Below are positions 34,020-44,417 of a stretch of 64,000 nt of DNA, one piece after another. The translations under genes were made by a program, and so were the position numbers. Below the pieces are notes generated by a model. That model saw only the letters and a list, made by a program, of their open reading frames with translations, searched no databases and was not told where the DNA came from. The stretch covers positions 248,001 through 312,000 of the forward strand of contig JACCIC010000228.1 in NCBI GenBank assembly GCA_018907035.1, written 5' to 3'. This stretch comes from Sycobia sp. Sy_11. Its lineage: Eukaryota > Arthropoda > Insecta > Hymenoptera > Epichrysomallidae. Within the stretch, counting starts at the first letter, position 1; each line of letters starts with the position of its first letter.

Positions 34020-34632
34020 TTAGTTAAAAAATTCCAGGTCGAATAATTCGTGGAACAAACAACTTTGATCCTTCCTGTTCTGATTTTTCGGAACGCTCTT
34101 TTCAGTGTCAGAAACTGGTTGCGACGGACTTCGTAAAATGATAGGCGGCGGTGGAGGTGACGGACCCAATGGAGAGACCGGCGAAGGTGGTTGCCGTTTT
34201 GTAGGCAACAATGTAGGCGACGGTGGCGCTGATAAACTCAATGGGGAGATCGGCGAAGGTGTTTGCCGTATTGTGGGCGCAGCCGTAGTTGGCCCAGCGA
34301 GGGCGGTGGTGCGAGAGCTGGCAGCGGCGAATGCACTGATAGCTGGAGGAACGGCCACAGCTGCAATCACTTTTGCAGTGTTCGGTGCGACGTTTTCTGC
34401 CTTCGCTGTTTGCTCCCTTCTCCACTCCAATTTTTTTTTATATAAAATCCCGATTGCACGATTTAGTTCCCGCTGGTTGTACGGAGGATAGCCCTTAGCA
34501 ATCCTTCCGTGTATTATTTCTTGTTCAATTTGTGCTCGCGCGTCCTTTCACTTTTGTTTCTGCCGCAGACGGCGAGCTTTGGCTCGAACTTTGGCTAAAT
34601 AGTCGGGAGTATAATACCCGTTCTGCTCCACT
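34020..34632 (-). CDS. Proline- and alanine-rich ORF in the Gypsy-2 leader
   Basis: The open part (34430-34020) reads MEWRREQTAKAENVAPN and then Pro/Ser/Ala-rich repeats such as PTKRQPPSPVSPLGPSPPPP. Upstream, in broken frame, NGYYTPDYLAKVRAKARRLR is readable at about 34560-34620. The proline-rich repeats are ~60-65 nt long (PPSP-SPLxxSxPPxP). Function unknown; possibly an accessory or N-terminal Gag-like protein. The GC content is higher than in its surroundings. Confidence 0.4.
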
Positions 34633-34756
34633 GAAATTATATAATTTTCGGAAATAGTGTATTATAACTTATAATATATTATAGTGTATTATAATTTATT
34701 ATAACCCCTTGGTGGTGGGGATGAGTATATATAGATTAGAATATAAGGTTTAGATT

Positions 34757-34799
34757 AGTCCCTGATGAGGAGCCGTAGCGAGCTCGAAACGTTGGACAA
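34757..34799 (+). ncRNA. Hammerhead ribozyme, Penelope type (pLTR copy 1)
   Basis: Core CTGATGA (34762), stem II GAGC/GCTC closing loop CGTAGCGA, then GAAAC. Stem III is reduced to AC/GT, and stem I pairs GTCC (34758-34761) with GGAC (34793-34796). Predicted cleavage is after GTT in CGTT|GGAC. The extra G after CTGATGA and the two-base stem III are the minimal layout known for Penelope ribozymes, which may act as dimers. Confidence 0.8.
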
Positions 34800-34811
34800 G
34801 TCTTCAATTAG

Positions 34812-34883
34812 GTAAGGGTGTTGGGGACAGTCAGACTGCACTTTACTAACAAAGAATTTTTTCAGCTAATATTTTATTTTCAG
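34812..34883 (+). other. Short spliceosomal-type intron in the pLTR
   Basis: Donor TAG|GTAAGG, branch-point-like TTTACTAAC at 34842-34850, acceptors TTTTTTCAG (ending 34865) and ATTTTATTTTCAG (ending 34883). Length 54 or 72 nt. The same signals occur at 39523-39594 and 41832-41903 and on the minus strand near 48770-48840. Introns in Penelope terminal repeats are known; here splicing is inferred. Confidence 0.6.
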
Positions 34884-35130
34884 ATTAGTCTACGGGGGTG
34901 AATGTAAACAAGGACAGTCTGACTGTCATTATCATTTTAATTTAATTTTTAATTTAATTTTAATTTTTAATTTTTATTTTTTATTTTTATTATTTTTTAT
35001 TTTTATTTCTTATTTTTTATTTTTTATTATTATTTTTATTTTTTATTTTTATTTTATTTTATTTTTATTTTATTTTATTTTTGGTTGAAATTGATTGGAC
35101 TGTAAGACCAATAAAAAATATTTATTAATT

Positions 35131-35230
35131 TATAACCCCTTATTATCGCCTCTTCTGGAATATTATGTTATTATTTAAAATTTTCATTATAAATTTATGG
35201 TGAACGCTCAAGCATCAGCTATCCGTAAAT
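35131..35230. other. Gypsy-2 leader next to the primer site
   Basis: Resumes Gypsy-2 sequence after the Penelope insertion; non-coding. Confidence 0.4.
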
Positions 35231-35248
35231 ATCCCGGACGAGCCCCCA
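35231..35248 (-). promoter_or_regulatory. Gypsy-2 primer-binding site, tRNA-Pro type
   Basis: The minus strand reads TGGGGGCTCGTCCGGGAT, which is the complement of the 3' end of tRNA-Pro known from other retroelements. It lies 4 nt inside the LTR edge (35253). This fixes element orientation and the LTR boundary. Confidence 0.8.
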
Positions 35249-35252
35249 ATTT

Positions 35253-36985
35253 TGTTACCGCGTAGTTACCGGTTTTAATTTACCCCCCTTTTTGCCTACA
35301 CTCTCGTGTAATAGCAGCGATAGGGTTGGATAAGCGATACTAGCGACGCGGATTTTACGATCCCAAAACCAATTTTCCTTGCGAAATTCGTTACCAAGAT
35401 CGGAGTGTAGGGGATAAAATGATTGGATTCCGTCAGGAATGATACTGGTATCTTACCGCGTAAACGTTTAGATAACGGTCAGTACCTTACCCAGAATCCA
35501 ATCATACCATGGACACCCCGAACACTGAATAGAGAATTAGTTATAAATAATATAAACAATAATACTCACTTTTGAATTTATTTAACGTTTCCTTTTACCG
35601 AACTGCCGGTAGTAGAAGTGCTCAGCACGCGGTGAGACGACTAAGTAAACGTTAAGAAGAGGAAAAAAGGGGTTGAAAACGGCTCCTCGTATAGTGAGGG
35701 CGTATTCATAAAAAAACTCAAACGCGAAGGGTCACTGCGTACCGCTGGCCTAACGCCGATGGGTAGGTCAGTTTTCGCTTCCTGTAATATATACTAAACC
35801 TATAATATATACTCCTTATATACGAAAAATCTAATGTTTCGCTCATCGAAAAGTCGTAAAAGATAGTTTTGGACTAATAAGCTCATGATATCTCCTCTAC
35901 TCGCCCTCCTTCAAAACGTAGTTGCATTAGCCCTATGCAAGCCTCGCAGCGGTGGGGGAGGAATTACGACTTTTCCGAAGCATATGGGGAATAAGTATAG
36001 CGCGAGCTCGTATCGTGAATTTTTCCAGTTCGGTTTTTCGTTGTACAATAAAAAACATATTTGCATGTTTATCATGAGTATGTTATATGGTTAATTGGGT
36101 TCACTAAAAATTATGGTTCATTTTCGTTTTTAAATTGTAACTATACCTTAAAAATTAAGGAAGTTACGGCATTCATTTATAACATACTCATGTTTTACAA
36201 TGTTTACATTACCTTAGTTTATAGACGCTTGCATATTTTTGTTTAAATATTTATTTCGAAAAGTATTTTCAATTTTAATTGCGATTATTTTTATATAGTC
36301 ATAAGTTAGTTAACATCTATTATTTATGTATATTAAATAAATTACTGTTAGTAATTCGTATAATAATTAATTGATGAATACAATTTTTAATGATTACAAG
36401 CTTCAAATTTATAATTGTTTGAAAATAGTAATTATGTAATATAATTTTTATAATAATAGATTCCTAGATTTTCATTAAACAACTCTTTTGATTACTAGTT
36501 GACTATAATAAGAATATTATTATAATATTATGATATCGTAAATTATTAATTATCGTTATATTTATTATCGTTTTATCGTTTTTCTTATAGAAAAACGAGT
36601 AAAACAATAATTATTTTATTATTATTAATATAATTATTATACTGTAAGACCGATAAGATTATTTATTAATTTAATATCATTTATTACGAATTATTATATT
36701 ATTTTAATAATATTCCTTTTATTTTCCTTTTGGAATTTAATGTAACTTATATGAATATATACGTGAATGCCGATATATACACACATACGCATATACACCC
36801 GTACACACATATACGCGTATATATTAGATTAGATATATATATATATATATATACTTGTGCGGCGTACGTCGTATAGAAGTGCTTATACATTCTTCCCTTC
36901 ATATTCGTATACGTGTAGAAGAAAGTAAGAAAAGGAAACGAGTCAAGGGCTTCTACCGCGCACGTGTATATATATATATATATCG

Positions 36986-37023
<38 letters not shown>

Positions 37024-37103
37024 CGACTTGCCCATGTGTCCTCACTTGCCCCGCGTCTCACTTTTCCTGTAGACGGAGTGCGCGTACTACGCAGTTCGTC
37101 ACA
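35253..37103 (-). repeat. Gypsy-2 5' LTR
   Basis: Bounded by TGTTACCG on the left and GTCACA on the right, that is TGT...ACA ends. 1851 bp. It has a ~370 bp deletion near 35800 relative to the other LTR and differing TA tracts. Contains an AATAAA near 36049. The frame at 34105-34491 and small frames inside the LTR are not genes. Confidence 0.85.
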
Positions 37104-37202
37104 CTCCCCGACTTAAACGATTGTTACGCAATAATTGCAAAAATGAGGTAAAATCGTCACGCTGAGTATTGACCGTAGTATCGTCTTCTTCGCTCTGACT
37201 AC

Positions 37203-37611
37203 TAACTCTGGACTTGCTTAGCAAATACTAGGATTTTAAGGACTTAAACAGAAGAATCCTTTTTCTCGTGGTTGTGACTGAGGGGCAGTTGAAGAATCGT
37301 CGTTGCCCTCCTCTGGCTTCGTAGTGCTGTTTAGAATCTCCATTTCTTGTATATTAGCTCCTTCTCCTTTCGGCGTTTTACTTAAATTTATTAAGAAGTA
37401 CGTGGCAGAATTCCATATCGATGCTAATAAATGGATTGACCAACCATAAATGCTGTGGAGGGTATATCCGTTTATGATTATTTCGATTAGCATTTTGATT
37501 CCTTGAATTATAATTATGATTGCCAGTATACCTGCGCTAGCGGTTCCAAAGGTTATGAATTTACTCCATATTCTATTCCAGGCAGAATCTAATATTGAGT
37601 CGACAGTGTTT
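37203..37611 (-). pseudogene. env: Second copy of the Gypsy-2 env 3' end
   Basis: Repeats 25831-26200: MLIEIIINGYTLHSIYGWSI and SIWNSATYFLINLSKTPKG. It keeps a 40 bp segment (about 37299-37338, between two GAATC) that the main env lacks, giving a different C-terminal tail (STTKPEEGNDDSSTAPQ). At 37611 it joins LTR sequence abruptly (GTCGACAGTG then TTTAATGTAA), so gag, pol and most of env are deleted in this neighbour copy. Confidence 0.85.
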
Positions 37612-37698
37612 AATGTAACTTATATGAATATATATTTATATGCCGATATACACACACATACGCATATACCTGTACACACATATACGCGTTTATATTAG

Positions 37699-37740
<42 letters not shown>

Positions 37741-37762
37741 CTAATATAAATCTAATGTATAT

Positions 37763-37798
<36 letters not shown>

Positions 37799-37965
37799 GC
37801 TTGTGCGGCGTACGTCGTATAGAAGTGCGTATACATTCTTCCCTTCATATTCATATACGTTTAGAAGAAAGTAAGAAAAGGAAACGACTTGCAACATGTG
37901 TCCTCACTTGCCCCGCGCTCTCACTTTTCCTGTAAACGGAGTGCCGTACTACGCAGTTCGTCACA
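37611..37965 (-). repeat. Gypsy-2 LTR fragment of the upstream copy
   Basis: Matches 36736-37103 and ends with the LTR terminus TCACA at 37965. Beyond it lies unrelated Gypsy-3 sequence. Contains long TA tracts at 37701-37798. Confidence 0.8.
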
Positions 37966-39350
37966 CACCATTCCTAGGATGATATCATATTTCTATATCT
38001 GCATGAAGGATATAATCGGGACTATCGCTTTCATCATGACTGTTACTGGCTGTGGTCTGTTATAATACTTGTGAGTCCCTGAGTCAATAAGTGCTGGGAA
38101 TGAACAATTTTCATCGTCATGTATCGGCGATGTGTACTTCTGGTTGATGACGTCAGTGACTACAAATGTTGCCTTCTGCGTGGCTTGTTATTCTTCGTGT
38201 AGTCTCGTTTTGAGGGTTAGCACGCTGGACTTCTGTAACTCGTTTCCCAAATTCGCTCGATATTGGTCGTTGCGCTCTCTAACGGCTGATCGAGAATAAC
38301 GTCGATGTTCATGAGGCTTTCGTATTCACAATAGGAGCTGAGGGTAGTTGTCGTATATCTTGGGGAGGCGTTTCTAGGTATTCAGGTCCACTTGTTGATC
38401 TTGAAGTTACTGTGGAGGTATCTAGCAGAAGGACTTTGATTTCGAGTTGCCCTTAATGTTTGTTTGGTTGTGTTCGTGACTGTTTCGGCGTTGTGCTTTG
38501 ACTTTTATTTTTACTTTGCCGTTATGCCAGTGAGCATGTGTGATATTATATGTACTATATGCTGCATTACATTCTTTTCTTGATGTGAGTATTGGTTGAT
38601 GGTTCAGCTAATATGACTAGCTTTAGTTGGTCCTCGTCTAATGATGCTAATCTTGATCATCTTGTCATTCTTTCCAACGATGGGCAGGCTGCTGTACTTA
38701 CCAGACAGTTCTCTGTAGGTTGTAGTTCTTTATCCATTAAGCTCAATTTGCTGATCTACCGTTTTCATAAAACTACTTTTTCTCTATCGAATAAAAATTC
38801 GCTCTGTAGATTTTGTCTAGAAATGCAGGGTGTAAATTCTTATAAACCCTATCGAGTTATGCTTCAGGTGGTAAAGGTGGTTAAATCTTTCCTAGTAGCG
38901 CCCATACCTGGTACGATGCTTCCAACTCACTAAAACCTTGTGTTCTGTTTCTGATTTCCTCTTCCAGCTATAAAGTGTCGTTTATAAGTCCGAATTTCTG
39001 TCTTAGAGCTGTTATTAAGTTCTCTATTGCTTGGATTTACATAGGATTCTTGGCATCTATATCTTTAGCATGTCAGTTAATATCTAATGTCTAAACTCTC
39101 GCAGGGTTGTTCTAATCTTTCTAGAAACTCCTCAACGTCTTCTTGAGGTTTTCTTCTTTCTGTTCTTGTAGCTGTCTTTCGGCCACTTTTATTATTTATA
39201 CTCACCTTTTTGTGTTCATAATTTTCTCTGTTATTATTATTTATATCATTCCCTCTCTATTTTCCTAGTTGATTCACTTTTACTTTTACAGTGAGCCGCA
39301 TTTGATGCACTAGCTCTACTGAAATTATTTGAATTTTTTTTTGAATCAGT
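37966..39350 (-). pseudogene. Gypsy-3 gag and protease remnant
   Basis: Heavily decayed minus-strand coding. Around 38040-38130 FPALIDSGTHKYYNRPQPVT is readable, with IDSG in the place of a protease DSG/DTG motif. 38590-38930 gives SFMKTVDQQIELNGKELQP. 39100-39190 looks Gag-like and basic. Frame is lost often. The same lineage may supply 50820-51720. The plus-strand frame 38592-38933 is a shadow. Confidence 0.5.
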
Positions 39351-39466
39351 TTGTCTTATTTAAGACACTTATTTATTTTACATTGTGTAGAGGGGGAATT
39401 TATATGTAATTTACGAAATTTGGTGGTGAGGATGGGTATATATAGATTAGAATATAAGGTTTAGAT

Positions 39467-39510
39467 TAGTCCCTGATGAGGAGCCGTAGCGAGCTCGAAA
39501 CGTTGGACAA
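39467..39510 (+). ncRNA. Hammerhead ribozyme, PLE-1 left pLTR
   Basis: Identical core to the 34757 copy: GTCC, CTGATGA, GAGC/GCTC stem II, GAAAC, GTT then GGAC. It precedes the pLTR intron donor at 39523. Confidence 0.8.
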
Positions 39511-39800
39511 GTCTTCAATTAGGTAAGGGTGTTGGGGACAGTCAGACTGCACTTTACTAACAAAGAATTTTTTCAGCTAATATTTTATTTTCAGATTAGT
39601 CTATGGGGGTGAATGTAAACAGGACAGTCTGTCTGTCATTATAATTTTAATTTAATTTTTATTTTTTTATTTTATTTTTATTATTTTTTATTTTTATTTT
39701 TATTTTATTTTATTTTTGGATGGAATTGATTGGACTGTAAGACCAATAAAAAAAATATTTATTAATTTGTATATGGGCAGTCGAAAGAAGTACAATTCAA

Positions 39801-41018
39801 TTGTTGTACAATTGTTGTACAATGTACAATTCATATTTATATCAAAATATAGAAAGAAATGAATTACATGAATTTTTTCTTGGTCAAAGCAAACATTTTA
39901 TTATGAAAAAATATATTAATAGACAAACATTAAAAAGGAAATTTGAATGTTTAAGAAATAAAAAACAATTTCAAAGCTATCAATTTAACAATGCAAACAA
40001 TAAAAATTGGTTTAGGAATCTAACTGACAAGGAGATACCAAATGAAGTAATAAACATCATGTCTAAAGGTGCCAAACATGGAATATTATATTGTGAAAAT
40101 AATCTCCCGATCAAAGAAATCATCGCGGAGGTTGAAAGTAATCTTTTTGGTTTAAATGATGAAGTAAAAAAGGAATGTAGGGCATCTTTGGTTAATGTCA
40201 TTAGTAATTTTAAAAGAGAAAATAAATTTGATAATTTTTTAAATAGTAATTTTATACATGATTTAATTACCGCGAAGAATTTTTTGAAAAATAACCCTAA
40301 TATAATTTTCCAAAAGGCCGACGAAGGTAATGTAACTGTAGCTTCCAATAAAATTGATTACATAAATTGTATAAATAATATATTAAATGATGATAGTACT
40401 TATTTGAAGATTGGTAATCCACATATCATTAAGCTACAAAATAATTTGAAAGAGTTATTAAATAATTGGAAAAGAAATGAATATATAAATGATACTACAT
40501 ATAAGTATTTAAAATGTGAAAATGGAACTGTGGCAAAATGTTATGGGCTTCCCAAGATTCATAAAGAAAATCTGACATTTAGAATAATAATATCTTCCAT
40601 AGGTTTCCCAACTTATAATATTGCCAGATTTTTGTCTAATATATTGGTTAAGATAGTTGGAAGAACTAGTTCTTACATTAAGGATAGTTGGTGTTTTTAC
40701 AATGAAATGAAAGATATTGTTATTCCGAAAAACTACAAGATGATTTCATTGCATGTAGTATCTTTGTTTACAAATGTACCTTTAGAGTTGTTAAATGATA
40801 TTATACAGGAAAAGAGGAATGAAATTAATTTACATACAAAATTGACAATGAATGAATTTATTAAAGCAATTAATTTGGTTTTTAATAACACAATTTTTTC
40901 ATTTGATAATAAATTTTATGAACAAAAATACGGATGTCCAATGGGGTCGCCTTTGTCACCGGTTATAGCTAATTTAGTTATGGAAAAGTTGGAAGGCCTT
41001 GTCAAAATTGCTTTTTGA
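39801..41018 (+). pseudogene. PLE-1 reverse transcriptase, first part
   Basis: Penelope RT, related to telomerase RT. N-terminal NELHEFFLGQSKHF and DEGNVTVASNKIDY, then CYGLPKIHKENLTFRIIISS. Motif A reads MISLHVVSLFTNVPLELL, where Penelope RTs have an Asp before VVSL; here it is His (CAT at 40752). Motif B, GCPMGSPLSPVIANLVMEKL, is intact. The frame is lost near 41000 (ends LEGLVKIAF), just before the catalytic YVDD. Confidence 0.9.
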
Positions 41019-41772
41019 ACCAATGATATTTAAGAGATATGTTGATGATATCTTTACAATTGTTCCAGAAGTTTTTGTGGATGAAATGGTGGATGTTTTC
41101 AATTCTGTACATGACAGAATTAAATTTACAAGGGAGGTTGAAGTAAATAGTCAGTTAAGTTTTTTGGACATTAATGTAATTAGATGTAGTAATAATAAGG
41201 TAAAACTTAATTGGTACAGAAAGCCTACTTGGTCAGGTAGGTTTTTAGATTTTAATTCACACCACCAATTCGGAAACAAAATTGGAGCATTGAAAGGTGT
41301 CATTGACAGAGCAATTAAATTGTCATATAAAGATTTTAGACAAAATAATTTACAGATAGTAAGAGAGACTTTTATTAATAATGGCTATTCAATTCAATTT
41401 ATTAATAGATTGATTGCTGAGAGATTGTTTGACATTTATAATATCGAAAATAGACATAGTGCAGGAATTGATTTTAACGGAGGCAAAATTATTGTCTTAC
41501 CATATGTTCGAGGATTATCTGAAAGAATAAAAAGAAATTTTCGGAAATATAACATTCAAATTTTCTTTAAAAATCGCAATAATTTAAGTAGATTGTTTAA
41601 TAATTGCAAAGATAAGGATGATTTATGCTTAAAGTCAGGAGTTGTTTACAAGATTAATTGCATGGATTGTGATAAATACTATATTGGACAAACAGGTAGA
41701 TATTTAAAAAAGAGAATTTATGAGCATAAATATAGTTTACGTAGCTCACATATTACTTCTGGTTTAAAAGAG
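40999..41772 (+). pseudogene. PLE-1 RT C-terminus and GIY-YIG endonuclease
   Basis: Continues in another frame: FKRYVDDIFTIVPE (motif C intact), then NSQLSFLDINVIRCSNNKVK and the linker. The endonuclease domain reads GVVYKINCMDCDKYYIGQTG and RYLKKRIYEHKYSLRS, the Penelope GIY-YIG with its Cys pair. The end, after LKEHW, is deleted and joins the ribozyme sequence directly, so the C-terminal ~60 residues (seen in the third copy) are missing. Confidence 0.9.
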
Positions 41773-41775
41773 CAT

Positions 41776-41819
41776 TGGTCCCTGACGAGGAGCCGTAGCG
41801 AGCTCGAAACGTTGGACAA
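41776..41819 (+). ncRNA. Hammerhead ribozyme, PLE-1 right pLTR
   Basis: Core CTGACGA, allowed by the CUGANGA consensus, with the same stem II and GAAAC. The upstream strand of stem I still has GTCC. It lies at the deletion junction with the ORF. Confidence 0.75.
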
Positions 41820-42149
41820 GTCTTCAATTAGGTAAGGGTGTTGGGGACAGTCAGACTGCACTTTACTAATAATAATTTTTTTCAGCTAATATTTTATTTT
41901 CAGATTAGTCTACGGGGGTAAATAAGGACAGTCTGACTGTCATTATAATTTTAATTTAATTTTTAATTTAATTTTTTTTTTTTTTTTTTTTTGTTATTAT
42001 TTATTATTTATTATTTTTTATTTTTATTTCTTATTTTTTATTTTTTATTATTATTTTTATTTTTATTTTTATTTTATTTTATTTTTGGATGGAATTGATT
42101 GGACTGTAAGACCAATAAAAAAAATATTTATTAATCTGTCTTATTTAAG

Positions 42150-43072
42150 TATTAGGCACCTAAATATTGAGTCAACCGAAATACCAAGTGAATTCTGCTT
42201 AAATTAATTTCATAATCTTAAGACATAGAAAAATCTCAATTAATGTTATTAATCTCACCATTGTTATTTCTGTATGCTTTCTTTATGCAGTCACAATATT
42301 TAGAATATCATATTCTAATTGTAAGATACAGCTTTTTCAAATCTCCTTATGAAATGTATTTTGTTAGTATAGTAAATGATCACTTACAAATTTTGAAATC
42401 AAATACGCATTAGAATTATAATCGTCCGGTTGCACTCTCAACACAAATGTACAAATACTGACAGAATCTCTTATTTACCAGTCCCAGACTGGATGCAGAT
42501 CGACGAGGGTACTTTGTGACTCATCACAATATCAATTGAATTCTGTAATGGATTGGTGGGTGGTACATTTCATTTCGTTCTCCACTCTTTCTTACCTCGT
42601 ATACATACATATACAATGTCTTGATAACGTGACTATTTATTTTGTCATCTGTTCTTTGTTCAATATGAAAAAAGTCAATATGTCTTTCTAAATATAGTAA
42701 AGAGTCGATGTTTTGAGTTTCATAATTTGCTTCAATATTTTTTTATGCGATGATCTAACAACATACAAAATCCGACTCTATATAATAAATATAAAATATG
42801 AAGTATTTTTGATATAGACGGATATAGATAGCGTACATAATTCAAAAGATTATAATATACTTAAGTGTGGATTTCTACTTAATATTTGTTAAAACCTAAT
42901 ACTTTATCGCTCTAAAAGTGTCCTTATAGTGCATTTGTAAAGAGTGTCTTTTGGGAAAAATTAGTTTGATATTAATATTACTGTAATAAAGCAATGATGA
43001 ATTGGATAATTTTATTTTTGAAAAACCACAAAATATAGAGTGCAAAATACTATATTCGTAATCATAAAAAAT
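42150..43072. other. AT-rich non-coding interval
   Basis: No gene recognised. It follows the PLE-1 target duplication. Confidence 0.4.
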
Positions 43073-43487
43073 ATTAATATATTATAATATAACTCACTGT
43101 ATTTCCAATGTTTCGTAGACCACTTAGACCATTATGCTTGTTATACATATCCTGACATTTACGGTAACATCTCGATCTCTCATCAATTCTGCCCTGCAAA
43201 AAATTGGAAGCTATATATATATGTATGTATATATACGTGGGTCATTTGACAAGTATCTAGGCTCACCGTCAGATGGTACTATTAATATATTATAATATAA
43301 CTCACTGTATTTCCAATGTTTCGTAGACCACTTAGACCATTATGCTTGTTATACATATCCTGACATTTACGGTAACATCTCGATCTCTCATCAATTCTGC
43401 CCTGCAAAAAATTGGAAGCTATATATATATGTATGTATATATACGTGGGTCATTTGACAAGTATCTAGGCTCACCGTCAGATGGTAC
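43073..43487. repeat. Perfect-looking 208 bp tandem duplication
   Basis: 43073-43280 and 43281-43487 are the same by eye over the whole length, offset 208 bp. The unit includes flanking sequence and the first ~46 bp of the mariner, so two left mariner termini exist (43235 and 43443). A recent event. Confidence 0.9.
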
Positions 43488-44378
43488 CACTATCGTAACG
43501 GAAATATACTATAGTCCAGTATCTTCCTGTAAACGGTTACAAACGAAATTTTAGCCGAATCGTAGTTGTCGTTTATTTTTGAGAACGTGCGAAAGCAAGT
43601 GAAAGCAAAGGTCAGTGCCGCGTCTGCTGAGTGCAGACAGTGCAGAGCAGTGTTTGGAGTTCTTTAATCGCAATCCAATAGAATGTTTGCGTCGTTACAT
43701 GACCGTCGACGAAACATGGATTCACTATTACACTCAAGGAGCAGTCAGAAACTGCACAATCTACAGAAACTACAGAACCTAAAAAAACCAAGTGGACCTT
43801 ATTTGGCGAACCTGCTTCGAAGAACTTGAAGATGGTCCCGTCGGTCGGAAAGGTGATGACGATTTTTTTCTGGGATTCTCAAGATATGATTGTTATTGAC
43901 TATCTGGAAAAAGGCAAAACGGTCGCAGTGTAGTACTATGCCGAACTATTGAGCGGGTGTGACACCGTGTTTAAAGAAAAACAGCCCCATTTGTCTTAAA
44001 GCAAAGTACTTTTCCACCGCGATAATGCACCGGCTCATACTTCTGCAATCGTCACGGCTAAATTGATCAAATTACGCTATAATCAGTTGCCCTATCCACC
44101 GTATTCTTCAGATTTGGCTCCGCGGAATTTTTTTTGTTTTCTAACCTAAAAAATTCGTTAGGCTGGAAGAGATTCTAATAACGAAATAATGGTCGTCACT
44201 GAGACCTATTCTACAGACCAACAGAAAAATTTTTTTTCAAAAGACTTAAAGTAATTGGAACACCGCTGAACCAAGTGTATTCGACTAAAAAAGGCTACAT
44301 TGAAAAACAAACTTATAGTTTTTTTATATTATTTATAGAGTTTTCATTTGTAAGCTAGGTAAATATCAAATGTCTCAC

Positions 44379-44380
<2 letters not shown>
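43443..44380 (+). mobile_element. mariner element, decayed, with terminal inverted repeats
   Basis: Left end ACGTGGGTCATTTGACAAGT and right end (reversed) ACGTGAGACATTTGATATTT, both next to TA. The transposase is unbroken in no frame, but TVDETWIHYYTQGAVRN (first Asp), FFWDSQDMIVIDYLEKGKT, LFHRDNAPAHTSAIV (second Asp) and YPPYSSDLAPRNFF are read. The last has Asn where the third catalytic Asp stands. About 938 bp, with internal deletion of the N-terminal domain. Confidence 0.85.

Positions 44381-44417
<37 letters not shown>

Larger units (their letters stand above)
34711..35129 (+). mobile_element. Solo Penelope terminal repeat (pLTR) inserted in the Gypsy-2 leader
   Basis: Matches the terminal repeats of the Penelope elements at 39365-42136 and 48545-48990: a hammerhead core, a short intron and the closing ATTGATTGGACTGTAAGACC. 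It is flanked by the exact 12 bp direct repeat TTATAACCCCTT (34699-34710 and 35130-35141), the target duplication. The low-complexity T-rich stretch 34940-35085 is part of it. No coding sequence. It post-dates Gypsy-2. Confidence 0.85.
23655..37965 (-). mobile_element. Gypsy-2: env-bearing Ty3/Gypsy element with partial upstream copy
   Basis: Minus-strand order is LTR (37103 to 35253), tRNA-Pro primer site, leader ORFs, gag, tandem protease, RT, RNase H, integrase, env, polypurine tract and LTR (25734 to 23655). Upstream of the 5' LTR a second env 3' end (37611-37203) and an LTR fragment (37965-37611) form a deleted neighbour that shares this LTR. An env gene makes it a potential endogenous-retrovirus-like element (errantivirus-style organisation), but the env type differs from the F-like env usual there. 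Stops in gag, RT and env and the frameshift in env indicate it is dead. Confidence 0.85.
39365..42136 (+). mobile_element. PLE-1: Penelope-like element with two terminal repeats
   Basis: Contains a left terminal repeat (39365-39769), one long coding region with RT and GIY-YIG endonuclease, and a right terminal repeat (about 41775-42136). It is flanked by the exact 13 bp repeat TGTCTTATTTAAG at 39352-39364 and 42137-42149. The left piece starts with 3' UTR sequence (GTGTAGAGGGGGAATTTATA), typical of Penelope copies inserted as a tandem head-to-tail unit. Confidence 0.9.

Noticed and set aside
34105..34491. Glycine-rich plus-strand open frame of 128 residues
   Set aside because: Antisense of the proline-rich Gypsy-2 leader ORF; low-complexity glycine reading is a by-product.
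25440..37020. Open frames rich in Ile and Tyr over TA tracts
   Set aside because: Translations of (TA)n microsatellites in the LTRs, not genes.
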